Assembly: GCA_024653485.1 (NCBI GenBank)
Contig: JANLFY010000008.1
Span: 1 to 64,000 of the forward strand
Length of the DNA stretch: 64,000 nucleotides
Reading direction: 5' to 3'
Source: Bacillota bacterium
GTDB taxonomy: Bacteria > Bacillota > SHA-98 > UBA4971
Made by a program: the position numbers and the translations under genes. Shown piece by piece: positions 1 to 7,324 of this stretch. The notes under the pieces were generated by a model. The model did not search any database. It saw only the letters and a program-made list of their open reading frames with translations, and was not told the DNA's origin. Position 1 is the first letter of the stretch; each line of letters begins with the position of its first letter.

Positions 1-439
1 AGATCCCCGATCCCGAAAACCCCCTCTGTGTGCCCTGTCACTGTCGAACCCGGGTACTCGCGTGAGCACGCTTCCGGCGCGTTTCGCAGTCGCGGGTTCC
101 AGAACGATAGGAGGGTCAGAATCACAGCGGAGCACGGAGGGCCTTCGCAGAATATCGGGCGCCAGCCGGCAGTCTTTGCCGGTGATCTGGTGAGTCAGCG
201 GCAGAGGACGATGGGGTGGCCCAGGCTTTAGACACGGTCCGGGGCTCAGGAGCGTTGCCTCTCGAGAGGCATGGAGGAGCGCGCGAATTCGGCGGTGGCA
301 AACAGGACTTGGAATGATGATAGGAGAATACCAGTACATCGCAAGACATGTTTGCTGCGGTCCTTTTCGCTATCGTCCTCGCAGCTACGACCTTAAGAGA
401 AGGCTTGAGCGAAATCCCGAGACCTGGGAGGTGTTGGGC
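1..439. other. Left-edge stretch without a recognised gene
   Basis: I see no protein of recognisable family on either strand. The open frames here are short or lie opposite the downstream gene and have no convincing ribosome binding site. An ATG at 314 is in frame with the oxidoreductase that follows, but the 42 extra residues it would add do not look like part of that family. Confidence 0.5.
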
Positions 440-2068
440 GTGGGTGTCTCCATCCTGATCATCGGGGCCGGTGTCGCGGGGCTTTCCACAGGGTGCTACG
501 CTCAGATGAACGGCTTTACCACGGAGATCTTCGAGATGGGCGACAAGCCGGGCGGGCTGTGCACGGCATGGACGCGCGGGGGCTATACGTTCGACTACTG
601 CATTCACAATTTGGCTGGGACCGCGCCAAGCTCACGGTATTATCGGATGTGGCGGGAACTGGGCGCTCTGCAACCGGAGAGCAACACACGGGCTGGAGCC
701 GAGTCCACGGCTGAAGAAGCTGAACTGGCTCGACCGTACAGTCCAGAGGCTCGCACACGCCCTGCGGGTCCAGACTGGACCGACGCCGGAGGTTGTCCCG
801 TGTATCACTACAAGGAACTGGTCCGCGTGGAAGATCCCTCTGGCAAGTCTCTCACGATTGGACCGGACATCGACAGGCTTGAGCGGGATCTAGTTGCCTT
901 GGCCAAGGACGACACGGGGGTCATCCGTGAATACGTCCAGGGTGTGCGCGCCTTCAAGGGCCTAGATCTCCTCAGCTTGACGGGCGCGGGCATCGGCGGC
1001 GCGCTGAGACTGCTCCCCCATGCCGGTAAGGTGCTCAGGTGGATGAAGCCTACTCTCGCCGAATTCGCTCAGCGGTTCTCTGACCCCTTTCTGCGGCGGG
1101 CGTTCCGTTATGTCCAGTATGACATGCCTGCGACTCCCACGGGCGTACACCTCAGTATGATCGCGGGTATGAGCCGCGGGGACTGCGGTTGGCCGGTGGG
1201 GGGCTCGCTGGCCTTCTCGCGCGCCATAGAGCGGCGCTACCGCGACCTGGGAGGTCGGGTTCACTACAGGTCGAAGGTGGCGAGAATCCTCACGGAAAAC
1301 GGACGGGCCGTCGGCGTTCGTCTGGCGGATGGCTCGGAGCACCGAGGAGACGTGGTGGTCTCGGCGGCGGACGGGCACGGCACAATCTTTGATATGCTAG
1401 AGGGTCGCTACGTGAACCAGGCTGTCCGCTCGTACTACGCCGCGGCGCCCGAGACTCAGGACATGGCCTTGCACGTGTGCTTTGGAGTGAACCGAGATCT
1501 CTCACGGGAGCCGCACGCTCTCGTTCTGCTCCTCGATAAACCTGTGGAGATCGCGGGACACGTGCGGGACAGGCTCGGCGTAGAGATCCTCAATTTCGAC
1601 CCAGTCATGGCCCCGCCGGGAAAGTCCGTGATAAAGGTCCCGCTGGAGGCCAGGTATGCCTTCTGGCAATCTCTGAAGTCCGGCGGAGGAGACGCATACC
1701 GCGCCGCAAAGGAAGAGGTCGCCGCACAGGTCTTGGACTTGCTCGAAACGCGTTTTTCAGGGCTTGGCAGGCAAGTGGAGGTTACTGACGTTTCCACGCC
1801 GCTCACCGTGGAACGCTACACGGGGAACTGGCGCGGGTTGCAAGCGTGGATGCCCCCCGGCAATCCCATGGGCGCCTTTCTCAAGGGGGCCTTCATGAGC
1901 ACCCTCCCGGGGCTTGGTGGATTCTTCATGGTGGGACAATGGGCGTGCGGCGTGATCGGCTTGACTACTGCCGCCTCCGCCGGCCGGAGGCTGGTCCAGT
2001 CGCTCTGCCGGCGCTTTGGACGTCCTTTCGCGGCCTTTGAGTCGGAGAGCGAGGAGTACCGACGCTGA
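440..2068 (+). CDS. Phytoene-desaturase-like FAD/NAD(P)-dependent oxidoreductase
   Basis: The protein of 542 residues opens with a Rossmann FAD-binding fold: the GAGVAG loop is at residues 9-14, followed by an acidic strand end (EIFEMGDKPGG). This is the layout of the CrtI/phytoene desaturase superfamily, and the length agrees with it. Such enzymes oxidise or isomerise hydrophobic polyene or carotenoid-like substrates, but the substrate here cannot be told. I chose the GTG at 440 because GGGAGG lies 8 bases upstream and the Rossmann strand begins at once. An in-frame ATG at 314 would add 42 unconserved residues. No carotenoid genes lie nearby, and the next gene is convergent, ending 7 bases away. 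The superfamily call is firm and the function is open. Confidence 0.8.
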   Translation: MGVSILIIGAGVAGLSTGCYAQMNGFTTEIFEMGDKPGGLCTAWTRGGYTFDYCIHNLAGTAPSSRYYRMWRELGALQPESNTRAGAESTAEEAELARPYSPEARTRPAGPDWTDAGGCPVYHYKELVRVEDPSGKSLTIGPDIDRLERDLVALAKDDTGVIREYVQGVRAFKGLDLLSLTGAGIGGALRLLPHAGKVLRWMKPTLAEFAQRFSDPFLRRAFRYVQYDMPATPTGVHLSMIAGMSRGDCGWPVGGSLAFSRAIERRYRDLGGRVHYRSKVARILTENGRAVGVRLADGSEHRGDVVVSAADGHGTIFDMLEGRYVNQAVRSYYAAAPETQDMALHVCFGVNRDLSREPHALVLLLDKPVEIAGHVRDRLGVEILNFDPVMAPPGKSVIKVPLEARYAFWQSLKSGGGDAYRAAKEEVAAQVLDLLETRFSGLGRQVEVTDVSTPLTVERYTGNWRGLQAWMPPGNPMGAFLKGAFMSTLPGLGGFFMVGQWACGVIGLTTAASAGRRLVQSLCRRFGRPFAAFESESEEYRR

Positions 2069-2074
2069 CCGCTC

Positions 2075-3268
2075 TCAGCCTTCAGCCGCCCAAACGAAGC
2101 GTTTCGGTCGCTTGGTCTTCGTGGGAGTGAGGTAGCCCTCTTGCACCAGGGCTTCGAGGTCTCTGTACGCTGTCGTCGCGCTGACCCGGAAATGTTCCTG
2201 ATAGCTTCTGGCCGTCCAGACGCTGCCCCGTTGGGCAAGGACGAGAGCTTCGCGCACGCGTCCCACATGGTCTCTCACGGAGACGGCGCCTGAATCAGAC
2301 GGCACTGTGTCTTGCCCCGTGAGGTCCCACCCGACGTGGCCCTCGGCGACCGCACTTGCCGTCTGCGTGTCGTTCCAAGGAACGGTCTCGCCGGCACCCT
2401 CAAACCCCTCCCGAAGCACGACCACAGCGGCGGATAGCCAGCGGTACGCCATATTCTGAGCTATGCCTCGCGTCTCCGCGAAGAGCCACTGCACTGCCGG
2501 ATACTCCGCCTGCAACGCTGCTACGACGTTGAGCAGCCACGCCGTAGAGACTCGGGCTTCTCTCGCTGCTTTCACCATGTCGCTGAGACGTCCCTCCACC
2601 ACGAGGATGCTCCTTGGCAGTTGGCTTAGCTCGGCCAGCTGCATTCTCAAGGTGCCCGATGACACGGCGCTAACTACATCACCCAGCGACTTGCGTTCCA
2701 CCGCCGCCACAAGCTTGTCTCCGAAGAACACACCGTAGTCTCCCACTGGGAGCTCTCTTCGCTCTGTTCGTGCGTTCTGGCGCGGGAACTTCCAGGGATA
2801 GCGTTCCCGATGGTCTACGGCCACCGCGAGCACCCGCTTCTCCAAGCCCCTCGCGACCGGCACACGGATTCCCGGGCGTGCTGATTGCATAGTCTTCTGG
2901 GTCCGCCAGAAAACAAGCGTGCGTCCTCGGCTCTCCGTCCAGATGAACATGGAGCGACGCCTTTGGCGCCGCCTCAGAACCAAGTGGACTGCCTTGCCCG
3001 CCCGCCAGCATGACTGAACAGGGGCTGTCTCGAGCACTTCCGATTCCGCAGGCCACGCATCGGCCTCCAACTCCAGGCAGAAGAGGTCCTTGCCGTGCGG
3101 CCACGTATCCGAGGTCGCCAGGACGAGAGGACGTTCCCCGGCCACGGGTAGGGAAATGAGGTAAGGCAGCCGCGTGTTAGACTTGGGATTGCGAGCCACG
3201 ATGAACGCGTGGGAAGCAGGCTCATTTCTGGAACGTGCGCCAGCGGAACTCGTGTCGTCAGTGCTCAA
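2075..3268 (-). CDS. ERCC4-domain nuclease with C-terminal winged helix-turn-helix
   Basis: This 397-residue protein carries an XPF/ERCC4-type nuclease core in its middle. Residues 151-155 read VDHRE, GDY is at 176-178, and the catalytic ERKxxxD signature (ERKSLGD) is at 191-197. The family cuts branched or flapped DNA using a divalent metal. The last 60 or so residues look like a winged helix (SATTAYRDLEALVQEGYL) of the kind that reads DNA. The first 130 residues are basic, rich in Trp and Arg, and not recognised. The start is TTG, with GAGGTGAG 5 bases upstream. The gene follows rsgA on the same strand after 167 bases. A role in DNA repair, or in control of a mobile element, is inferred. 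Confidence 0.75.
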   Translation of the reverse strand: MSTDDTSSAGARSRNEPASHAFIVARNPKSNTRLPYLISLPVAGERPLVLATSDTWPHGKDLFCLELEADAWPAESEVLETAPVQSCWRAGKAVHLVLRRRQRRRSMFIWTESRGRTLVFWRTQKTMQSARPGIRVPVARGLEKRVLAVAVDHRERYPWKFPRQNARTERRELPVGDYGVFFGDKLVAAVERKSLGDVVSAVSSGTLRMQLAELSQLPRSILVVEGRLSDMVKAAREARVSTAWLLNVVAALQAEYPAVQWLFAETRGIAQNMAYRWLSAAVVVLREGFEGAGETVPWNDTQTASAVAEGHVGWDLTGQDTVPSDSGAVSVRDHVGRVREALVLAQRGSVWTARSYQEHFRVSATTAYRDLEALVQEGYLTPTKTKRPKRFVWAAEG

Positions 3269-3435
3269 GAAGCCTCACCTCACCGCCCAGGGTGGCCGTC
3301 ATTGACAGCCCAATATCGAACTTGCCCAGCTCCATTCTCGTACCGCGTGGCGGATATGTCAACCTGGTTTTCTGCTCGCTCCGCTCAGCGTCGCCTCTCT
3401 TCGTCTGAACCGCCAAACCGTGCGGCGGGCTCTCC

Positions 3436-4365
3436 TTAACAGGGACCACCACGCACCAGCTTCACGTAATGCTCATAGCGCGAGCGTCGTATGAATCCCG
3501 ATTCGACGGCGTCGCGCACGGCACATTCCGGCTCAGAAACGTGGACGCAGTCGGAGAACCTGCACCTTCCGATGTAGGGCCTCATTTCCCGGAAGCACGG
3601 CGCGAGGTCCCTGGCCGGGATCTCCCACAGCCCGAATTCCCTCATTCCGGCGGTGTCTGCTACGAATCCACCGGCTGTCAGCGGGATGAGCCGCGAGGCG
3701 GTGGTCGTGTGCCGCCCCCGGTGAGTGGTCTTCCCGACTTCTCCTGTGGCCAGCTTGATCCCGGGCTCGACCGCGTTGAGCAGGGACGACTTTCCGACCC
3801 CCGAAGGTCCTACCACGACGGAGATCCTCCCTGAGAGAACAGCATTGAGCTCGTCGACGCCCTGGCCGGTCCTGACGCACGTGCGGAGAACGCGGTATCC
3901 GATCTCCTCATACGGAGCTGCCATTCCCTGGACGTCTTCTGGAGACACGAGGTCGATCTTGTTGAGACACACGATACAAGGTATGCCGGAATGCTCGGCT
4001 ACGGCCAGGTAACGGTCAAGGGCCCTCGCTCTGAACGCGGGTTCAGCTGCGGCGAACACGATGACGATCCGGTCGACGTTCGCCGCGATGACTTGTTCTC
4101 CGGGGCGGTCGCCCGCCGCTCTCCGTCCGAACGAGTTGCGTCGTTTCTCAATCTCCTCTATCACGCCCTTGTCGTGCTCGAGTAGCGCAAGGCGGACGAG
4201 ATCGCCCGGCGCGACCGGGTTTGTGGCGCTGCCCGTCTCCCTCACCAGCCTGCGCCTGATCGTGCAAAGGACAGCCCTGCCGTCGACTAGGACGTGGTAC
4301 ACGTCGTTTCCTATCTGCAGAACGAGTCCGCGGCGGAGGTTGTCCTCTGGTACGCGTTCACCCAT
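3436..4365 (-). CDS. rsgA: Ribosome small-subunit-dependent GTPase A (RsgA)
   Basis: RsgA is a circularly permuted GTPase that helps late maturation of the 30S ribosomal subunit. The order of motifs shows the permutation: an OB-fold N-terminus, then NKID (G4), then the P-loop GPSGVGKSS (G1), then DTAG (G3). A C-terminal zinc knuckle follows with the pattern CRFSDCxH and a last Cys eight residues after the second. The length of 309 residues is normal. I chose the ATG at 4365 because GGAGGTGGAG precedes it, although the frame is open further upstream. It overlaps the small upstream gene by 8 bases, which suggests coupled translation. Confidence 0.93.
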   Translation of the reverse strand: MGERVPEDNLRRGLVLQIGNDVYHVLVDGRAVLCTIRRRLVRETGSATNPVAPGDLVRLALLEHDKGVIEEIEKRRNSFGRRAAGDRPGEQVIAANVDRIVIVFAAAEPAFRARALDRYLAVAEHSGIPCIVCLNKIDLVSPEDVQGMAAPYEEIGYRVLRTCVRTGQGVDELNAVLSGRISVVVGPSGVGKSSLLNAVEPGIKLATGEVGKTTHRGRHTTTASRLIPLTAGGFVADTAGMREFGLWEIPARDLAPCFREMRPYIGRCRFSDCVHVSEPECAVRDAVESGFIRRSRYEHYVKLVRGGPC

Positions 4366-4579
4366 CGGACTCCACCTCCCCGTCGTCATCGAAGCCACCG
4401 AGGAACTCATCGATGAGCTCCATGATCTCCTGATTATCGCGACGCGGCGAGCCGTGGCGTCCCGCATGCCTTTCCTGGCGCCGCGCCTTGAGGCGTTCCT
4501 TCATCTTGACTCGATTGCGCTTTTGCTCGAGGTTCTTCTTGATCCCTGCTACTTGGTGCTTAGTCAATCTATCTGCCAT
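4358..4579 (-). CDS. Small basic protein with acidic tail, upstream of rsgA
   Basis: This 73-residue protein is not a family I recognise. Its first two thirds are strongly basic and probably helical (KKNLEQKRNRVKMKERLKAR), and its last 20 residues are acidic (GGFDDDGEVESDG). It has a good ribosome binding site, GGAGGT, 9 bases before the ATG. Its stop overlaps the rsgA start by 8 bases, so the two genes look translationally coupled. The charge pattern and the neighbour hint at an RNA or ribosome link, which is inference only. It is likely to be real, given the binding site and the overlap. Confidence 0.6.
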   Translation of the reverse strand: MADRLTKHQVAGIKKNLEQKRNRVKMKERLKARRQERHAGRHGSPRRDNQEIMELIDEFLGGFDDDGEVESDG

Positions 4580-4734
4580 CGGTACATGACCTCCATTATC
4601 ATCTTCGCGTGACGTGCGACAGGGTTGCTCGAGCGATCCTGTCGGTCGCCTTCGAAGCTGTCCTCAACGTCTTGAGTCCATGGCCTCCTTCCTTGTGAAC
4701 CGTCGCCTATCGTGTCTGGTCGGTACACAGGAAA

Positions 4735-4760
4735 GCCGTGGGCGACGCCTCACCCACGGC
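4735..4760 (-). terminator. Hairpin with short T run, minus strand
   Basis: GCCGTGGG pairs with CCCACGGC across a 10-base loop. Read on the minus strand, the hairpin is followed by TTTC. It is the second of two hairpins downstream of the Cys-rich mini-gene. Confidence 0.45.
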
Positions 4761-4793
4761 TCGAAACTAGACAGGATGTCTCGACAAACGGAA

Positions 4794-4813
4794 ATGCCCG
4801 CCAGCGCGGGCAT
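4794..4813 (-). terminator. Perfect 8-bp hairpin, minus-strand terminator candidate
   Basis: ATGCCCGC and GCGGGCAT form a perfect stem around a four-base loop. On the minus strand the stem is followed by TTCCGTTTG. It lies 60 bases beyond the stop of the Cys-rich mini-gene and would end that transcript. Confidence 0.55.
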
Positions 4814-4872
4814 ACAGAGCCGGTCTAGACTCACCTGACATGAGTTGCAGGCAGGAACCCAGTTCTCTGCTC

Positions 4873-4980
4873 TTAGGGGTTCCCGTTCATGTCAGGGCCT
4901 TCCTTCATGCCCCGACGGCAAGGTGGGTGAGGCGAATTGTGCCAGCAGCAAACATACCCGCAATGGCCCTCTTCACACAA
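4873..4980 (-). CDS. Possible Cys-rich mini-protein, 35 residues
   Basis: From a TTG at 4980 this frame encodes 35 residues with Cys at 2, 7, 11, 12 and 21 and His at 6, 14 and 18, ending in a Gly/Pro/Asn tail. GGAGG lies only 4 bases before the TTG, which is tight. The case rests on context: a TTGACA-17-TACAGT promoter sits 40 bases upstream and two hairpins follow the stop, so this is a self-contained short transcription unit. The frame stays open up to an ATG at 5163, but that lies before the promoter. A GTG six bases inside the start could begin another peptide of about 23 residues. The unit could also be a small RNA. Confidence 0.4.
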   Translation of the reverse strand: MCEEGHCGYVCCWHNSPHPPCRRGMKEGPDMNGNP

Positions 4981-5017
4981 CCCACCTCCGTTCCGGAAAC
5001 ATGATCCAGACGCTATA

Positions 5018-5046
5018 ACTGTAGCACCCGAGGGAGACGATGTCAA
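5018..5046 (-). promoter_or_regulatory. Sigma-A-like promoter, minus strand
   Basis: Read on the minus strand, TTGACA (5046-5041) and TACAGT (5023-5018) are 17 bases apart. Transcription would begin near 5011 and run into the Cys-rich mini-gene. Confidence 0.55.
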
Positions 5047-5448
5047 CAGCGGCCTCCCTGTTCTCTCACAAACCGTTCCCTGCGAAGTGGGTTGATGGAT
5101 GCGTTCCGGCTCATAGAGGAAAACGCATGGATGTCTAGAAGTGCCCATCATGCTCCTTGCCAAGCGGTGAGCGTTGACTATATCGCGGTCGGCCGCGCAG
5201 CGCAGCCGAACACAATGTCGACGTGGATGGAAAGCACTATGGCTGGGAGCATATCGGAGATCTCCTGGCTCGGCTCGATGAGGGGCTTGCTGTGACCGTC
5301 AAGGTCAGCGATGTGACCTCCTGAGTCGTAGCGGTATATCGGCTGGCCGGGCCGTGCCATGAACAGGCGGCCTGAAAGCTGGCGGATCAGGAGATGGCCG
5401 CACGGACGACGTATGAGCCGGGAGAGACGGCGGATGGGGGGAGTGAGT
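5047..5448. other. Intergenic stretch, nothing recognised
   Basis: Short open frames exist on both strands but none has a convincing ribosome binding site or a recognisable product. No strong hairpin was found. Confidence 0.4.
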
Positions 5449-5898
5449 GTGAATCTGGAGGAGGTTGCCTATTGCGGGTTGTATTGTGGCCTGTGTGCGA
5501 GCCGGCGGCGCATTCCAAAGCAGGCTGCGACGCTGCGCGAGTCCCTACGCAAGGAGGGATACGATCGCGGTTACTTCGATGTGCCCGGTCTTGACAAGGT
5601 GTTCGCCGCGTTCTGGGAGGGGCTCGGGCTCCTGGTCGACGTGCCTTGCCCGGGATGTCGAGCGGGCGCGGGTTTTCCCGATTGTAGCGTCCGGGCGTGC
5701 GCGCAGGAGCGGGAGGTGCTCGCTTGTCCCTTCTGTTCCGATTTCCCCTGCGATAGACTGGCGATGCTGAATCGCTACCCGCTTCTCGTGGCTGACGGCG
5801 AGAGGATGCGCCAGCTTGGTCTCGAAACGTGGGTAGCGGAGCAAGAGGCTCGAGCAGCTGCCGGATTCGCATATGCCGACGTGCGTTATCCGGAATAG
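5449..5898 (+). CDS. DUF3795-like cysteine-rich protein
   Basis: This protein of 149 residues starts with the pattern AYCGLYCGLC and continues with CPGC, CSVRAC and CPFCSDFPC pairs. That is the Cys layout of the DUF3795 family, whose members probably bind a metal and have no proven biochemical role. The length is usual for the family. I chose the GTG at 5449 because GGGGGGAG lies 6 bases upstream. GTG at 5443 and ATG at 5434 are in frame but overlap that site. The gene stands alone between convergent and divergent neighbours. Confidence 0.7.
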   Translation: MNLEEVAYCGLYCGLCASRRRIPKQAATLRESLRKEGYDRGYFDVPGLDKVFAAFWEGLGLLVDVPCPGCRAGAGFPDCSVRACAQEREVLACPFCSDFPCDRLAMLNRYPLLVADGERMRQLGLETWVAEQEARAAAGFAYADVRYPE

Positions 5899-6044
5899 CT
5901 ATCGGCAATAGCCACAGACAGCCACCAACGTCTTTGCACGTGGCTGCGTCCATTTCGGCAAGGATAGGCTCACCGGGCGGGCCATGGCAATACCATGGCA
6001 ATACAATGTATCATGCGCTTTACTCCGCGAACGAAGAGACGTGC

Positions 6045-6614
6045 TCATGCCTGTTGTAAGCTCCGAGATAACATGTCCAAATCGGACCAGGCGTATAATA
6101 CGGCGTCATACTGCTGGCCGCCGATCTCTATCTCATTGCGCTTGATCTCCCGGGCTCCAAGATCCTCGTAGAACTCGCGAAACGGATTGGCGGCAAGCAC
6201 CCAAACAGCCATCGAGTGGAGGCCTGCCTCGAGCAGGCTTTTCGCGATGCCAGCCACAAGCATTCTGCCGACGCCCTTTCTCTGATGCTCGGGCAGGACA
6301 TAGATTGCGTGCAATTCTCCGGCGCACTCGATCTCCTCGATCTCCGTGTCCCGATTGGGGCCCCCTGCGGCGAAGCCCACTACTCCAGACACCTCGTGCT
6401 CGGCCACCAGCACGGTTAATCCACGTGACGAGTCTGAATCTGGCGCATCGGCAAGGCTTGCAAGGCTTGCCTTCCAACGGTCCTCTCCTGCACGGTAATC
6501 GAGGCGGGCAAGATACGAATCAGCTATGATTCCTTTGTACGTAGCTCTCCAAGTATCCACGTGCACTCTGGCCAATATCGGGGCGTCAGCCGGAGTCGCT
6601 TTCCTGATCCTCAT
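6045..6614 (-). CDS. GNAT family N-acetyltransferase
   Basis: The 189-residue protein has the GNAT fold. It opens with the typical first strand and helix (MRIRKATPADAP), has a central strand with LHAIYVLPEHQRKGVGRML, which is the acetyl-CoA pyrophosphate loop (Q/RxxGxG/A), and ends with the NPFREFYEDLGA helix that packs on CoA. These enzymes move an acetyl group from acetyl-CoA to an amine; the acceptor is unknown. I chose the ATG at 6614, which has GTGAGGT upstream. The frame is open to 6737 but the extra 41 residues are not GNAT-like. Confidence 0.85.
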   Translation of the reverse strand: MRIRKATPADAPILARVHVDTWRATYKGIIADSYLARLDYRAGEDRWKASLASLADAPDSDSSRGLTVLVAEHEVSGVVGFAAGGPNRDTEIEEIECAGELHAIYVLPEHQRKGVGRMLVAGIAKSLLEAGLHSMAVWVLAANPFREFYEDLGAREIKRNEIEIGGQQYDAVLYAWSDLDMLSRSLQQA

Positions 6615-7256
6615 GAGTGACCTCACTGTCCCGCTTACGAGAATCGTCAGGACCCATCCTATGCCTTTTGGTCTCCTCAATTCGCATTGTGAGTCGCGTG
6701 GCAGGTGCGCCAGTGGCGCAACCAAGCAATTCTTCACTTGACAACAGACTCCTCCACGACAGAACTGTCTTGTTAGCCTACAGCTTGGCTTACCGCCTGG
6801 CTTGCCGCCGGCTCAGCAGTGGCGCGCGATCATCAGCGCGTACAATCACGCGCGCACGCGCGGGCGTGTCCGAGCATGTCCTTGTACGCCGCCACGTGGA
6901 GACAGGCTCGAAACAGGGAGTGGGCGAAAAGTCGACAGAACACGCATGGAGGCTAGTGAGAGCTGGTCAGAAGGAAGCGCCGGGCACCGAGCCGCAGCAG
7001 ATGTCGCCAGAGACCTTCTTGCAGGCGTCACCGCCTCAGGGGCCTGGTCGAACATCTCGGAAGGCGCGCTTCGGACCGCACGAGGTCCGAAAGACGCTTC
7101 TAGGGCGCCTTGCCCGGCGCTTAAGGAGACACCCTGAAGGACATCTGGCAGGGGTCTCCGCTCAAAGAGTATTCCCCGACGTTCCCCCGGCTATGACACC
7201 GACCGGACATGGCGAAAAGAGATTCGTTAGCCAGATTCTGACTTTCTGACTCCCTC
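6615..7256. other. Intergenic stretch with folded elements
   Basis: No gene is supported. The stretch holds an alternating CG/CA tract near 6840-6870, and two strong hairpins at 7061-7159 listed separately. It sits between a minus-strand gene and a plus-strand operon, so regulatory content for both is likely. Confidence 0.5.
7061..7159 (+). repeat. Two tandem structured hairpins upstream of the peptide operon
   Basis: The first element is two-tiered: AAGGCGC (7061) pairs with GCGCCTT (7105), and inside it TTCGGACC (7070) pairs with GGTCCGAA (7084). The second pairs GGAGACACCCTG (7125) with CAGGGGTCTCC (7149), an 11-bp stem with one bulged A. They match no riboswitch I recognise. They lie upstream of the promoter at 7257, so they belong to another transcript or act as DNA. 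Confidence 0.55.
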
Positions 7257-7285
7257 TTGCCTTCTCGTCCGGACCGTGCTATAGT
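7257..7285 (+). promoter_or_regulatory. Sigma-A-like promoter of the peptide-use operon
   Basis: TTGCCT (7257-7262) and TATAGT (7280-7285) are spaced by 17 bases. The start would fall near 7292, giving a short leader before the binding-protein ATG at 7325. Confidence 0.65.
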
Positions 7286-7324
7286 ACCTGCCAACAACCT
7301 AGCAGAAGAGAGGAGAGGGAAGAG

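Noticed and set aside
314-439. Longer N-terminus for the FAD oxidoreductase from the ATG at 314
   Set aside because: The extra 42 residues do not match the family, whereas the GTG at 440 has a well-spaced GGGAGG site right before the Rossmann strand.
5178-5360. Minus-strand 60-codon frame before the DUF3795-like gene
   Set aside because: The translation looks fairly protein-like, but there is no ribosome binding site, promoter or recognisable family.
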